Positions 17,284-26,185 of a stretch of 64,000 bases of DNA are shown here, in pieces (positions within the stretch are counted from its first letter, which is position 1; the number at the start of each line of letters is the position of its first letter). The position numbers and the translations under genes were made by a program. This DNA is from Caulobacter sp. BK020 (GTDB taxonomy: Bacteria > Pseudomonadota > Alphaproteobacteria > Caulobacterales > Caulobacteraceae), in the NCBI RefSeq assembly GCF_004342605.1, contig NZ_SLZL01000007.1, positions 62,001 through 126,000 of the forward strand. The letters run 5' to 3'. A model generated the notes under the pieces. It was not told where the DNA came from and did not search any database. It worked only from the letters and a program-made list of their open reading frames with translations.

Positions 17284-19773
17284 TCACGTTCCCCGGGGCT
17301 TGGCCCGGGTCGTGGGCGCGGCGGCCGCCGGGTCGTCCGGCCAGACGTGGCGCGGATAGCGGCCCTTCATCTCGGTCTTCACCTCGCGCCAGGAGCCCTT
17401 CCAGAAGCCCGGCAGGTCGCGGGTGATCTGGATCGGCTTGTGGCCGGGCGACAGCAGGGCCAGCACCAGCGGCGCGCCGCCGACCGTCGGGTGAGCCGTC
17501 AGCCCGAACAGCTCCTGCACCCGCACGTCGACCCGCGGACCGCCGTCGGCCGCGTAGTCGATGGCGAAACTGGAACCGGTCGGAGCGGTGAACCGGGCGG
17601 GGGCTTCGGCGTCGAGACGCCGGTGCAGCTCCCAGGGGACCAGGGTGCGGATGGCGTCCGCCAGGGCGGGGTCGGAAAGCTGCGACAGGGCCGAGCGGCC
17701 GGCCAGCAGCGGCTCCAGCCACTCCGCCCGGCGGCCCAGCAGGGCCGCGTCCGACAGGTCCGGCCAGGTCTCGGGATCGCGGCGATGCAGGAAGGCGACC
17801 CGGCGGCGCAGGGCCTGGGCCCCCTCGCCCAGCGGCACGGCCGACAGCCCTTCGCGCTCGACCTGGTCCAGCAGGGCCTTGGCCACCAGAGCCGGGTCAA
17901 TCTTGTCCAGCAGCCGCTCCTCGACCACCAGCTTGCCCAGGCGCAGCAGGCGACGGGCGCGGACCTTGCCCCGGGCGTCGGGCTCCAGCCGGTCCTCGGC
18001 CACCAGTCGGTCGGCGAAGGCCTCGCGCAGGGCCGCCTCTTCGAGCGGCGCGGCCAGCAGGATCCGGTCGCGGGCCTCGCCGCCGCCCAGTTCGCCGACC
18101 GCCAGCCAGGTCTCGCGGGCCAGGGGGTCGGTCGGCTCCAGATAGACTCCGCGCCCGCTGGCCAGTTGGTACTCGCCCGCCTTGCCCCGGGCCCGGGCCA
18201 CCCGCTCCGGATAGGCCTCGGCCAGCATCAGGGCGTCGTCCAGCGCCGTGGCGCCCGGGACCCGCCCAGCGGCCCCGCCTGCCTGGCGCGCCCAGCGTTC
18301 CGACAGGGTCCGGGCATCCCGGGCCCGGGGCGAGCGGTCGCGGTCGAAGCCCTCCAGCCGGTGGCGCAGGTCGACGTCGCGGCCGCCCAGGCCCTGCTCG
18401 CTGAGCACGGCGGCCACCTTCGCGCCCCGCTCGGCCTGGCCCGATGCGGCGGCGCGGACCACCATGTGGGCCAGGCGCGGGGCCAGCGGCATGTCGGCCA
18501 GGGCCCGGCCGTGGGCGGTCAGGCCGCCCTGGCCGTCCAGGGCCCGCAAGCGGTTGAGCAGGGTCCGCGCCTCGGCGAAGGCGGCGGACGGCGGCTTGTC
18601 GAGGAAAGCCAGGTCGGCGACGTCCCGCGCGCCCCAGCGGGCCAGGTCCAGGGCCAGGCGCGACAGGTCGGCCTCCAGGATCTCAGGGCGAGCGAAGGCC
18701 GGCAGGGCCCGGGTCTCCGGTTCGTCCCACAGGCGGTAGCAGACGCCCGGCTCGGTGCGGCCGGCTCGGCCCCGGCGCTGGTCGGCGGCGGCGCGACTGA
18801 CGCGAACGGTCTCCAGCCGGGTCAAGCCGCTGGCCGGATCGAAGCGCGGCACGCGGGCCAGGCCGCAGTCGATCACCACCCGCACGCCCTCGATGGTCAG
18901 GCTGGTCTCGGCGATCGAGGTCGCCAGCACCACCTTGCGCCGACCAGGCGCGGCCGGGGCCACGGCGCGGTCCTGCTCGGCGGGCTCCAGCGCGCCATAG
19001 AGGGGCGCGACATCGACACCCGGCCGCCGCAGCCGTTCGCGCAGCAAGGACTCGGTCCGCCGGATCTCGCCCTGGCCCGGCAGGAAGACCAGCAGGCTCC
19101 CCGCCTCCTCGGCCAAGGCCCGCTCGACGGCGCGGACCACCCGCTCCTCAAGACGTTGCCGGTCGTCGCGGCCCAGATAGCGGGTATCGACCGGGAACAT
19201 CCGTCCCTGGCTCTCGACGATCGGCGCCTCGCCCAGCAGGGCCGAGATCCGCGCCCCGTCCAGCGTGGCCGACATCACCAGGAGCTTCAGGTCCTCGCGC
19301 ACCAACCCTTGCGCGTCGCGAGCCAGGGCCAGGCCCAGATCGGCGTCGAGGCTGCGCTCGTGGAACTCGTCGAAAATCACCGCCGCCACGCCGTCCAGGC
19401 CGGGGTCGTCGAGAATCATCCGGGTGAAGACGCCCTCGGTCACCACCTCGATCCGGGTCCTGGTCGAGACCTTCGACTGCAGCCGCACCCGGAACCCCAC
19501 CGTCTCGCCGACGGCCTCGCCCAGGCTCTGGGCCATGCGCGACGCGGCGGCGCGGGCGGCCAGGCGGCGCGGCTCCAGCATGACGATCTTGCCGCCGGCG
19601 GCCCACGCCTGGTCCAGCAGGGCCAGGGGCACGACCGTGGTCTTGCCCGCGCCGGGCGGCGCAACCAGCACGGCGGCCTCGCGGCCGGCGAGCGCGGATT
19701 TCAAGGCTGGCAAGGCTTCGTGGATGGGAAGGGTCACGCGGCGTGGTTTAAGGGCGGCGCCGGAAATCACCAA
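17284..19773 (-). CDS. hrpB: ATP-dependent DEAH-box helicase HrpB
   Basis: 829-residue DExH helicase. Motifs in order: I APPGAGKTT (about residue 40), Ia EPRRLAARAAA, II DEFHER, III MSATLDG, and VI QRRGRAGRTEPG near 335. The C-terminal third has the HrpB-specific domain ending with GHKPIQITRDLPGFWKGSW and WPDDPAAAAPTTRAKPR. HrpB proteins are bacterial RNA/DNA helicases of poorly defined role. The start is uncertain: the called GTG gives 12 residues before the usual LPIHEALPAL; a second GTG at 19737 would begin almost exactly there. It is convergent with the semialdehyde dehydrogenase gene. Confidence 0.92.
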   Translation of the reverse strand: MVISGAALKPRRVTLPIHEALPALKSALAGREAAVLVAPPGAGKTTVVPLALLDQAWAAGGKIVMLEPRRLAARAAASRMAQSLGEAVGETVGFRVRLQSKVSTRTRIEVVTEGVFTRMILDDPGLDGVAAVIFDEFHERSLDADLGLALARDAQGLVREDLKLLVMSATLDGARISALLGEAPIVESQGRMFPVDTRYLGRDDRQRLEERVVRAVERALAEEAGSLLVFLPGQGEIRRTESLLRERLRRPGVDVAPLYGALEPAEQDRAVAPAAPGRRKVVLATSIAETSLTIEGVRVVIDCGLARVPRFDPASGLTRLETVRVSRAAADQRRGRAGRTEPGVCYRLWDEPETRALPAFARPEILEADLSRLALDLARWGARDVADLAFLDKPPSAAFAEARTLLNRLRALDGQGGLTAHGRALADMPLAPRLAHMVVRAAASGQAERGAKVAAVLSEQGLGGRDVDLRHRLEGFDRDRSPRARDARTLSERWARQAGGAAGRVPGATALDDALMLAEAYPERVARARGKAGEYQLASGRGVYLEPTDPLARETWLAVGELGGGEARDRILLAAPLEEAALREAFADRLVAEDRLEPDARGKVRARRLLRLGKLVVEERLLDKIDPALVAKALLDQVEREGLSAVPLGEGAQALRRRVAFLHRRDPETWPDLSDAALLGRRAEWLEPLLAGRSALSQLSDPALADAIRTLVPWELHRRLDAEAPARFTAPTGSSFAIDYAADGGPRVDVRVQELFGLTAHPTVGGAPLVLALLSPGHKPIQITRDLPGFWKGSWREVKTEMKGRYPRHVWPDDPAAAAPTTRAKPRGT

Positions 19774-20010
19774 GCGTCGGCCGCCGGAGCGTGCTCTTAC
19801 CGGAACCGCCTAAGCGGCAAGCATCAGCGACCAGGAAGCGTGCTGCAACGCAACATCGGGCCGGCAGACCCTGGCTCATATTGCGCACAGCGAGGCGAAC
19901 AATTACGCACGCCCTCCGCTTTACCTTGACCGCGTCCCGCTAACCGGGCCACGGTCCGCAAAATTTATCTACGCGGCCCCCGGGGGTGGCCGCGGGTCCC
20001 TGGAGGAAAT

Positions 20011-21594
20011 ATGTGGCGCGTTAAGTCACTGGATGCGATTCTAGCAACGGCCGAGAAGAAGTCGCTGCATCGCTCGCTCGGTCCCATTCAGCTCACCCTG
20101 CTGGGGGTGGGCGCGATCATCGGCACGGGCATCTTCGTCCTGACCGCCGCCGCCGCCCAGAAGGCGGGCCCTGGCATGATGTGGAGCTTCGTGATCGCCG
20201 GCGCCGTCTGCGCCATCGCCGCGCTCTGCTATTCGGAACTGGCCTCGATGGTGCCGGTGTCGGGTTCGGCCTACACCTACACCTACGCCGTGATGGGCGA
20301 ACTGCTGGCCTGGATGGTCGGCTGGGCCCTGATCCTGGAATACGCCGTCGCCGCCAGCGCGGTATCGGTCGGATGGTCGGGCTACTTCCTCGGCCTGATC
20401 GAGAACGCCCTGCACTTCCATTGGCCAGACGCCCTGCGATCCGGTCCCGCCTGGTCGATGAACGGCTTCGTTCCGGTCGCCGACTTCAGCGCCGGCGTCG
20501 TCAACATTCCGGCCATCCTGGTGGCCCTGACCGTGACCGCCCTACTGGTGCGCGGCACCACCGAGAGCGCCCGGGTCAACGCGGCGCTGGTGGTGATCAA
20601 AGTCTCGGCCTTGACCGCCTTCGTGATCCTGACCATCCCGGTCCTGAAGACCGGCAATTTCTCGCCCTTCACCCCCAACGGCTGGTTCGGTCCGCATGGC
20701 ACCACCGGCATGGGCGTGGTCGGCGCCGCCGCCTCGATCTTCTTCGCCTATGTCGGCTTCGACGCCGTCTCGACGGCCGCCGAGGAGACCAAGAACCCGC
20801 AGCGCAATGTGCCGATCGGCCTGATCGGCAGCCTGGGGATCTGCACCATCTTCTACCTGCTGGTCGCCGCCGGCGCGATCGGCGCCATCGGCGCCCAGCC
20901 GGTGCTGGCCCTGGACGGTTCGGTCGTCCAGCCCGGCTCGGCCGGATTCCAGGCCGCCTGCGCCACCGCCGCCAACGCCGACCGCCTGGTCTGCTCGAAC
21001 GAAGCGCTGGCCCACGTGCTGCGCGAGATCAACTGGCCGGTGGTCGGCAACCTGCTGGGCCTGGCCGCCAACCTGGCCCTGCCCTCCGTCATCCTGATGA
21101 TGATCTACGGCCAGACCCGCATCTTCTTCGTCATGGCCCGCGACGGCCTGCTGCCCGAGGGTCTGGCCGCCATCCATCCCAAGTGGAAGACCCCGCACGT
21201 CGTCACCATCGCCACGGGCCTGTTCGTGGCCATCGCGGCTGCCTTCTTCCCGGTGGGTCAGCTGGCCGACATCTCCAACTCCGGCACCCTGTTCGCCTTC
21301 TTCATGGTGGCGATCGCGGTGATGGTGCTGCGGGTGAAGGATCCCAACCGTCCGCGTCCGTTCAAGACCCCGCTGGTCTGGGTGGTCGCGCCGGTGGCCA
21401 TGGTCGGCTGCGCGGGCCTCTACTTCAACCTGCCCACGGAATCGATGCTGGTCCTGCCGATCTGGGGCGCCCTGGGCCTGGCGATCTATTTCGCCTACGG
21501 CTTCCGCAAGAGCCACGTCGGCCGCGGCCACACCGACGAGGTCCACGAGCTGGACAAGGACGCGCCGCCCACCGGCCTGCCGGGCGCGGAATAG
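20011..21594 (+). CDS. APC-family cationic amino-acid permease
   Basis: 527-residue inner-membrane transporter of the amino acid-polyamine-organocation superfamily, CAT-like subgroup. The first helix carries the substrate-binding GVGAIIGTGIFVLT; later marks are SGSAYTYTYAVMGE and FFAYVGFDAVSTAAEETKNP. Twelve to fourteen hydrophobic segments are visible and the C-terminus is hydrophilic. The ATG follows GGAGGAAAT, a strong ribosome site. The 237 bases before it, after divergent hrpB, show no clear gene or regulator site. A Rho-independent terminator follows. Substrate is probably a cationic or neutral amino acid, exact identity unknown. Confidence 0.9.
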   Translation: MWRVKSLDAILATAEKKSLHRSLGPIQLTLLGVGAIIGTGIFVLTAAAAQKAGPGMMWSFVIAGAVCAIAALCYSELASMVPVSGSAYTYTYAVMGELLAWMVGWALILEYAVAASAVSVGWSGYFLGLIENALHFHWPDALRSGPAWSMNGFVPVADFSAGVVNIPAILVALTVTALLVRGTTESARVNAALVVIKVSALTAFVILTIPVLKTGNFSPFTPNGWFGPHGTTGMGVVGAAASIFFAYVGFDAVSTAAEETKNPQRNVPIGLIGSLGICTIFYLLVAAGAIGAIGAQPVLALDGSVVQPGSAGFQAACATAANADRLVCSNEALAHVLREINWPVVGNLLGLAANLALPSVILMMIYGQTRIFFVMARDGLLPEGLAAIHPKWKTPHVVTIATGLFVAIAAAFFPVGQLADISNSGTLFAFFMVAIAVMVLRVKDPNRPRPFKTPLVWVVAPVAMVGCAGLYFNLPTESMLVLPIWGALGLAIYFAYGFRKSHVGRGHTDEVHELDKDAPPTGLPGAE

Positions 21595-21628
21595 GACTTG
21601 AACGAGCGTCCATAACGCTTAGTTCGGA

Positions 21629-21656
21629 CGGGCGGGGATCCTCGGGTCTCCGCCCG
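21629..21656 (+). terminator. Rho-independent terminator after amino-acid permease
   Basis: CGGGCGGGGA (21629-21638) pairs with TCTCCGCCCG (21647-21656) with one G-U pair and an 8-base loop, followed by TTTTCGTTT. It separates the permease from the hydrolase gene that starts 22 bases on. Confidence 0.8.
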
Positions 21657-21678
21657 TTTTCGTTTGGAGCCGCCCGCA

Positions 21679-22392
21679 ATGGCCGACATGCCGATCCGCG
21701 CCGTCATCGCGCCGGTCACGCCGCTGCAGCAGAACTGCACGATCGTCTGGTGCGCCAAGACCAAAAAGGCCGCGGTGATCGATCCCGGCGGCGAGATCCC
21801 GCGCCTGATCAAGGCCATCGAGGACCAGGGCCTGACCCTGGAGAAGATCTGGATCACCCACGGCCACATGGACCACGCCGGCGGCGCGGCCGAGCTCAAG
21901 CGCCTGACCGGCGTCCCGATCGAGGGCCCGCACAAGGACGACCAGTTCTGGATCGACCGCATCCAGGAGAGCGGCGAGATGTACGGCATCCCGGAAGCGC
22001 GAATCTTCGTCACCGACCGCTGGCTGGACGACGGCGACGTGGTCACCCTGGGCGACACCCAGTTCGAGGTGCTGCACTGTCCCGGCCATACGCCAGGCCA
22101 TGTGATCTTCTTCCATCGCCAGGCGCGCTTCGCCCAGGTCGGTGACGTGCTGTTCAAGGGCTCGATCGGCCGCACCGACTTCCCGCGCGGCAACCACCAA
22201 GACCTGCTGGAGGCCATCACCGGCAAATTGTGGCCGCTGGGCGACGACGTCCAGTTCGTGCCAGGCCATGGCCCGATGTCGACCTTCGGGGCCGAGCGGC
22301 GGTCCAACCCGTTCGTCGGCGACCGGGCGATCGAGGCGATGGCGCTTCAGGGCAAGGATTACGCGGCGCCGGTCAACCGCTCGCCGGGCTAG
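21679..22392 (+). CDS. Metallo-beta-lactamase-fold hydrolase (glyoxalase II-like, YcbL type)
   Basis: 237-residue MBL-fold enzyme. The metal motif is THGHMDHAGG, with later ligands in CPGHTPGHV, VGDVLF and FVPGHGP; IGRTDFPRGN is characteristic of the short YcbL/glyoxalase-II-like group that hydrolyses glutathione or other thioesters. The ATG at 21679 follows a GGAG; an in-frame TTG 15 bases upstream is a less likely start. It has no signal peptide. It stands alone between a terminator and a convergent EF-hand gene. Confidence 0.85.
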   Translation: MADMPIRAVIAPVTPLQQNCTIVWCAKTKKAAVIDPGGEIPRLIKAIEDQGLTLEKIWITHGHMDHAGGAAELKRLTGVPIEGPHKDDQFWIDRIQESGEMYGIPEARIFVTDRWLDDGDVVTLGDTQFEVLHCPGHTPGHVIFFHRQARFAQVGDVLFKGSIGRTDFPRGNHQDLLEAITGKLWPLGDDVQFVPGHGPMSTFGAERRSNPFVGDRAIEAMALQGKDYAAPVNRSPG

Positions 22393-22398
22393 CGGTCC

Positions 22399-22827
22399 TT
22401 AGTTGGGGGGACCGCGCCGGGCGGGCAGTTCGGCCTCGCTGAGCTCGCCGTTCTTGTCGGCGTCGAGCGCGGCGAAGCGGGCCTTGGCGGCGGCCAGGGC
22501 CTCGGCCTCGGTGATCTTGCCGTCGTGGTCGGCGTCCATGGCGCTCAAGGCCGCGCTCCCGCCGCCGCCCTTACCCGCCTCCGGATGCTCTGCGCGCCTC
22601 GCCTCCATCCGCTGCTGAATCGCGGCCAGTTCCTCGGCGTCGATCACGCCGTCATGGTTGGCGTCCAGGCGCTGGAACCGCGCCTTGGCGGCGTCCTCGA
22701 ACTCCTGGGCGCTGACCACGCCGTCGCCGTTGGCGTCCTGGCCACCACGCGGCCCCTGGGCATGGGCCAGGCCGGCGGCGGCGATGAAGGAAAGGGCGGC
22801 CAGGGCCGTTGGCGAGAGGCGGGGCAT
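22399..22827 (-). CDS. Exported EF-hand calcium-binding protein
   Basis: 142 residues: a Sec signal peptide ending about AHAQ, then four EF-hand loops at about 31-42 (DANGDGVVSAQE), 55-66 (DANHDGVIDAEE), 98-109 (DADHDGKITEAE) and 122-133 (DADKNGELSEAE). All have the D-x-D/N-x-D/N-G calcium-coordination pattern. A Gly-rich linker separates the two pairs. The start ATG at 22827 follows GGAGA. It is divergent from a two-component operon whose far side carries another EF-hand protein, so the pair may be its target or signal source. Periplasmic location is predicted. Confidence 0.88.
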   Translation of the reverse strand: MPRLSPTALAALSFIAAAGLAHAQGPRGGQDANGDGVVSAQEFEDAAKARFQRLDANHDGVIDAEELAAIQQRMEARRAEHPEAGKGGGGSAALSAMDADHDGKITEAEALAAAKARFAALDADKNGELSEAELPARRGPPN

Positions 22828-22933
22828 GGGCTGTCTCCAGGCGACAATTCGCGAGGATTGGTCGCATGGGCGGGTTGCGTCCCTGTTGCAGGCGTGAAAT
22901 CTGCTGGAGACAGGGGCGTGGAAAGAGCAAGTC

Positions 22934-23731
22934 ATGGAAAGTTCGCAAGATCCCGCAACGACCTCGGTCGGCGCCTCCACGGCCGGCCAGAACGCGCACG
23001 GCCAAAACACCGATCCGGCCCGCGGCGCCCGCATCCTGATCGTCGACGACGATCCGGGCATCCGCGACGTCGTGGCCGACTTCCTGGGCCGCCACGGCTA
23101 CACCATCGACACCGCGTCGGATTCCCGGACCATGGAGCAGGCCCTGGCCCGCGGCCCGGTCGACCTGGTGGTTCTGGACGTCATGCTGCCGGGCGAGGAC
23201 GGCCTGGCCATCTGCCGCCGCCTGTCGGCCGCCGACGGTCCGGCCATCATCATGCTGTCGGCCATGGGCGAGGAGACCGACCGCATCGTCGGCCTTGAGC
23301 TGGGCGCCGACGACTACCTGCCCAAGCCGTGCAATCCGCGCGAGCTGCTGGCCCGCATCCGCGCCGTGCTACGCCGCCGGCAGGAGCCCCGCACCGTGGA
23401 CGACGGCATGGGCGCGGCCTGCGAGTTCGCCGGCTGGCGCCTGGACCTGGTGCGCCGCGAACTGCGCTCCCCGCAGTCGGTGGTGGTCAACCTGTCCAGC
23501 GGCGAGTTCTCGCTGCTGCGCGCCTTCGTCGAACGGCCGCAGCGGGTGCTGACCCGCGACCAGTTGCTGGACCTGGCCCGGGGCCGCGAAAGCGACGCCT
23601 ACGACCGCGCCATCGACGTCCAGATCAGCCGCCTGCGCCGCAAGCTGGATGACGGCGGCGGCGGCGAGCTGATCCGCACCATCCGCAGCGAAGGCTACAT
23701 GTTCACCTCGAAGGTGACCCGCACGCCATGA
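22934..23731 (+). CDS. OmpR-family DNA-binding response regulator
   Basis: 265 residues: a receiver domain from about 31 to 150 with acidic pocket D38-D40, phospho-acceptor D82 (VVLDVMLPG) and K131 (YLPKP), then an OmpR-type winged helix ending with YDRAIDVQISRLRRKLDD and the wing IRTIRSEGYMF. The N-terminal 30 residues are an unusual hydrophilic extension (Asn/Gln/Ala-rich) before the receiver. The kinase gene overlaps its stop by four bases. It probably controls the divergent EF-hand gene, the two sharing a 106-base promoter region; this is inference. Confidence 0.92.
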   Translation: MESSQDPATTSVGASTAGQNAHGQNTDPARGARILIVDDDPGIRDVVADFLGRHGYTIDTASDSRTMEQALARGPVDLVVLDVMLPGEDGLAICRRLSAADGPAIIMLSAMGEETDRIVGLELGADDYLPKPCNPRELLARIRAVLRRRQEPRTVDDGMGAACEFAGWRLDLVRRELRSPQSVVVNLSSGEFSLLRAFVERPQRVLTRDQLLDLARGRESDAYDRAIDVQISRLRRKLDDGGGGELIRTIRSEGYMFTSKVTRTP

Positions 23732-25215
23732 TCGAACCCGTGCGGGTGAAGGGCCCTGGCAGCGCGCCGCTGTTCGTCCAAGCCCTGGGCCTGGTCATCG
23801 TCACCCTGGTGGCGGCGCAACTGATCGCCATAGCCGTGGTCTTCAACCTGCCGCCGCCGCCCCCCGAGATCTACCGACTCAGCGAGATTGTTCGCGCCGT
23901 GAAGGGCGGCGCCACGGTTCAGCCGCGCGATGGCCGCGCTTTGCTGATCCGCCGCCACGCCGGCCCGATCCGGGGCCTGGTCGACAACCGCCGCCGCGCC
24001 GAGTTCAAGACCGCCCTGGCCCGCGAACTCGGGGTCGATCCGGCCCGGATCGAGATGGATATCGACACCGGCCCCCGCTTCTTCGTCCGCGCCCAGAAAC
24101 GCACCTTCGTCCAGGACCTGCCGCGGGAGCGCCGGCCGCGAGACGGACTGGGCGGCCCTGGCGGTCACGATCCTGGTCGCCCCGGCGGTCCCGGCGGCCC
24201 GGGCGGTCTCAGCGGACCGCCCGACGGTTTTGGCGCGCCGCCCCGCGTGCTGCGGCTCGACGGTCCGCACGACGAGCCGTTCATCGTCGGCGACTTCAAG
24301 CTGGCCATTCACCAGGACAACGGTCGCTGGACCGTCGTCGAGCCCAAGCCGGCCATTCGCTTCGACACCTGGCAGCAGCGGATCCTGCTGATTCTGGTGC
24401 TGTCGATGCTGTGTGTTTCGCCCCTGGCCTGGCTGTTCGCCCGCCGGCTGTCGGGTCCGATCAGCGCCTTCGCCGGCGCCGCTGAGCGGCTGGGCCGCGA
24501 CCCGCGCGCCGCGCCGCTGGAGCTGAAGGGCTCGGCCGAGGTGATCGCCGCCGCCAACGCCTTCAACATGATGCAGGAGCGCCTGCGCCGCTATGTCGAG
24601 GACCGCACGGCGATGATCGGCGCCGTGGCGCACGACCTGCGCACGCCGCTGACCCGCCTGCGCTTCCGGATCGAGGCTGTGCCGGACGACGTCCGCGCCA
24701 AGCTGGCGTCCGACATCGACCAGATGGAGGCGATGATCGCCGCCACCATGGCCTTCGTGCGCGACACCACCCGTCCGGCCGAACGCACCCGGCTGGAACT
24801 GGCATCGCTGCTGGAAAGCATCATCGACGAGGCGGCAGAAACCGGCGGCCAGGCGTCGGTGGAGCTGGGCGAGAAGATCGTCATCGACGGCGACCCGGTC
24901 GCGCTGCGCCGCCTGCTGACCAACCTGGTCGAGAACGGCCTGAAGTACGGCGGCGCCGTGCAGGCGCGGGTCCGCGCCGAGGGCCGCCTGGCGGTGATCG
25001 AGATCGACGACGACGGTCCCGGCATCGTCCCGGCCGAGCTGGACCGGGTGTTCGAGCCGTTCTTTCGCAGCGAGCCGTCGCGCAACCGCGAGACCGGCGG
25101 GATTGGGCTGGGCCTGGCCGTGGTCCGCTCGGTGGCCCGGGCCCACGGCGGCGACGCCACCCTGCACAATCGCCCTGAAGGCGGACTGCGCGCCCGGGTC
25201 GAACTGCCGTTCTAG
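23728..25215 (+). CDS. Sensor histidine kinase with periplasmic loop
   Basis: 495-residue inner-membrane kinase that partners the response regulator just upstream (ATGA overlap). Layout: TM1 about 18-40, a periplasmic region to about 213, TM2 about 215-235, HAMP, HisKA with phospho-accepting His in GAVAHDLRTPLTRLRF at about 303, and an HATPase domain with N box LVENGLKYGG, G1 DDDGPGI and G2 GGIGLGLAVV. The periplasmic part contains a collagen-like Gly/Pro stretch (about residues 140-170) and a PPPPP run after TM1. The stimulus is unknown; neighbouring EF-hand genes suggest calcium or envelope state. Confidence 0.92.
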   Translation: MIEPVRVKGPGSAPLFVQALGLVIVTLVAAQLIAIAVVFNLPPPPPEIYRLSEIVRAVKGGATVQPRDGRALLIRRHAGPIRGLVDNRRRAEFKTALARELGVDPARIEMDIDTGPRFFVRAQKRTFVQDLPRERRPRDGLGGPGGHDPGRPGGPGGPGGLSGPPDGFGAPPRVLRLDGPHDEPFIVGDFKLAIHQDNGRWTVVEPKPAIRFDTWQQRILLILVLSMLCVSPLAWLFARRLSGPISAFAGAAERLGRDPRAAPLELKGSAEVIAAANAFNMMQERLRRYVEDRTAMIGAVAHDLRTPLTRLRFRIEAVPDDVRAKLASDIDQMEAMIAATMAFVRDTTRPAERTRLELASLLESIIDEAAETGGQASVELGEKIVIDGDPVALRRLLTNLVENGLKYGGAVQARVRAEGRLAVIEIDDDGPGIVPAELDRVFEPFFRSEPSRNRETGGIGLGLAVVRSVARAHGGDATLHNRPEGGLRARVELPF

Positions 25216-25317
25216 AGCAAGTTGCGCGATACAGGAATCGGGCGGCTTGCTCTAGATTTCTGTTTTCGCATCGCTTTTGCGGAAAACCGGTGTCCACTTT
25301 TCCGCGCGATGCTCTAG
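25212..25317. repeat. Alphaproteobacterial-type intergenic palindromic element
   Basis: About 106 bases bounded by CTAGAGCA and TGCTCTAG, with an internal GCTTGCTCTAGA and the stretch GCGGAAAACCGGTGTCCAC. From memory, elements with this ending (exact wording varies) are scattered between genes in many alphaproteobacterial genomes. It begins inside the stop codon of the kinase gene, suggesting insertion or growth at the gene end. It can fold into long hairpins and may act as a transcription or mRNA-end structure. Confidence 0.6.
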
Positions 25318-25414
25318 GCGCTCGGATACGCGGTGGACAAGCAAGTCGCCAGTTTGTTGCGGACCCGCAAAAGCTGCGCCATACGCACGACATGCCGGCG
25401 GGTTTGATCAAGGC

Positions 25415-26185
25415 ATGCAAACCTTCAGCCGCTTCCGCGCCACCTGCATCCTGATGTTCGCCGCCCTGTGCCTGGGCGCCTGCGCTTCCGGCCCGCCGCA
25501 GGACGGCTCGCGCGGCGACTGGGGCAAGGCTCCGCGCCCCCGCCTGTCCGGCGAGGGCGAGCCGGGCGGACCGCCGCGCCAGCCGCGCCGCAGCCTGTTC
25601 ATCAGCCCGGCGGGCGAGCCGTTCCGCGCCGAGCCCGGCGCCCCCTACCCGGTCGCGACCTGGTTCGCCGGCGCCGACACCGATCGCGACGGCGCCCTGA
25701 CCCGCGACGAGTTCGTCGCCGACGCCCTTCGCTTCTTCGACCGGATCGACGGCGACCATAACGGCGTCATCGACGGCTTCGAGGTCTCGACCTACGAAAC
25801 CCAGGTCGCGCCGGAGATCCTGCAAGGCTTCCAAGGCGGTGGAGAGGGCCCGAGCGCCCGGGGCCGGGGCGCCCACCGTGGCGAGGGGGGCGGCCATCGC
25901 CGCGGCGGCGGTCCTCCCGGCGGCGGACACGGCGGACGCGGTGGCGGCCCGATGGGCGGCATGTTGCAGGGCGCCGTTCCCTATAGCCTGCTCGCCGAGC
26001 CCGAGCCGGTCATGGCGTCCGACGGCGACTTCGACCGTCGCATCACCCGCGCCGAAGCGATCAAGGCCGCCAAGGCCCGCTTCGCCCTGCTCGACAAAGA
26101 CGGCGACGGCAAGCTGCGCTTGGCCGAGCTGCCCCAGACCCCGCTCCAGGCCCGCCTGGAAGGCCCACGCGACGGCCGCCGCTAA
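25415..26185 (+). CDS. EF-hand lipoprotein
   Basis: 256 residues. A lipoprotein signal with lipobox LGAC (Cys23) implies membrane attachment. EF-hand loops are DTDRDGALTRDE, DGDHNGVIDGFE, a degenerate DGDFDRRITRAE and DKDGDGKLRLAE. Between the two pairs is a long His/Gly/Arg-rich low-complexity stretch (about 140-185) that could bind metal. The start ATG at 25415 is chosen because the upstream in-frame reading enters the repeat element and lacks a signal. It lies 199 bases downstream of the sensor kinase; together with the exported EF-hand protein at 22399 it brackets the two-component system. Confidence 0.85.
   Translation: MQTFSRFRATCILMFAALCLGACASGPPQDGSRGDWGKAPRPRLSGEGEPGGPPRQPRRSLFISPAGEPFRAEPGAPYPVATWFAGADTDRDGALTRDEFVADALRFFDRIDGDHNGVIDGFEVSTYETQVAPEILQGFQGGGEGPSARGRGAHRGEGGGHRRGGGPPGGGHGGRGGGPMGGMLQGAVPYSLLAEPEPVMASDGDFDRRITRAEAIKAAKARFALLDKDGDGKLRLAELPQTPLQARLEGPRDGRR

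Noticed and set aside
19800..19825. GGAAC element before the amino-acid permease as an EcfG promoter
   Set aside because: No CGTT at 16-17 bases downstream.
17266..19929. Plus-strand open frame of 887 codons opposite hrpB
   Set aside because: Antisense of a well-supported helicase; composition (Gln/Gly/Arg) is typical of shadows.
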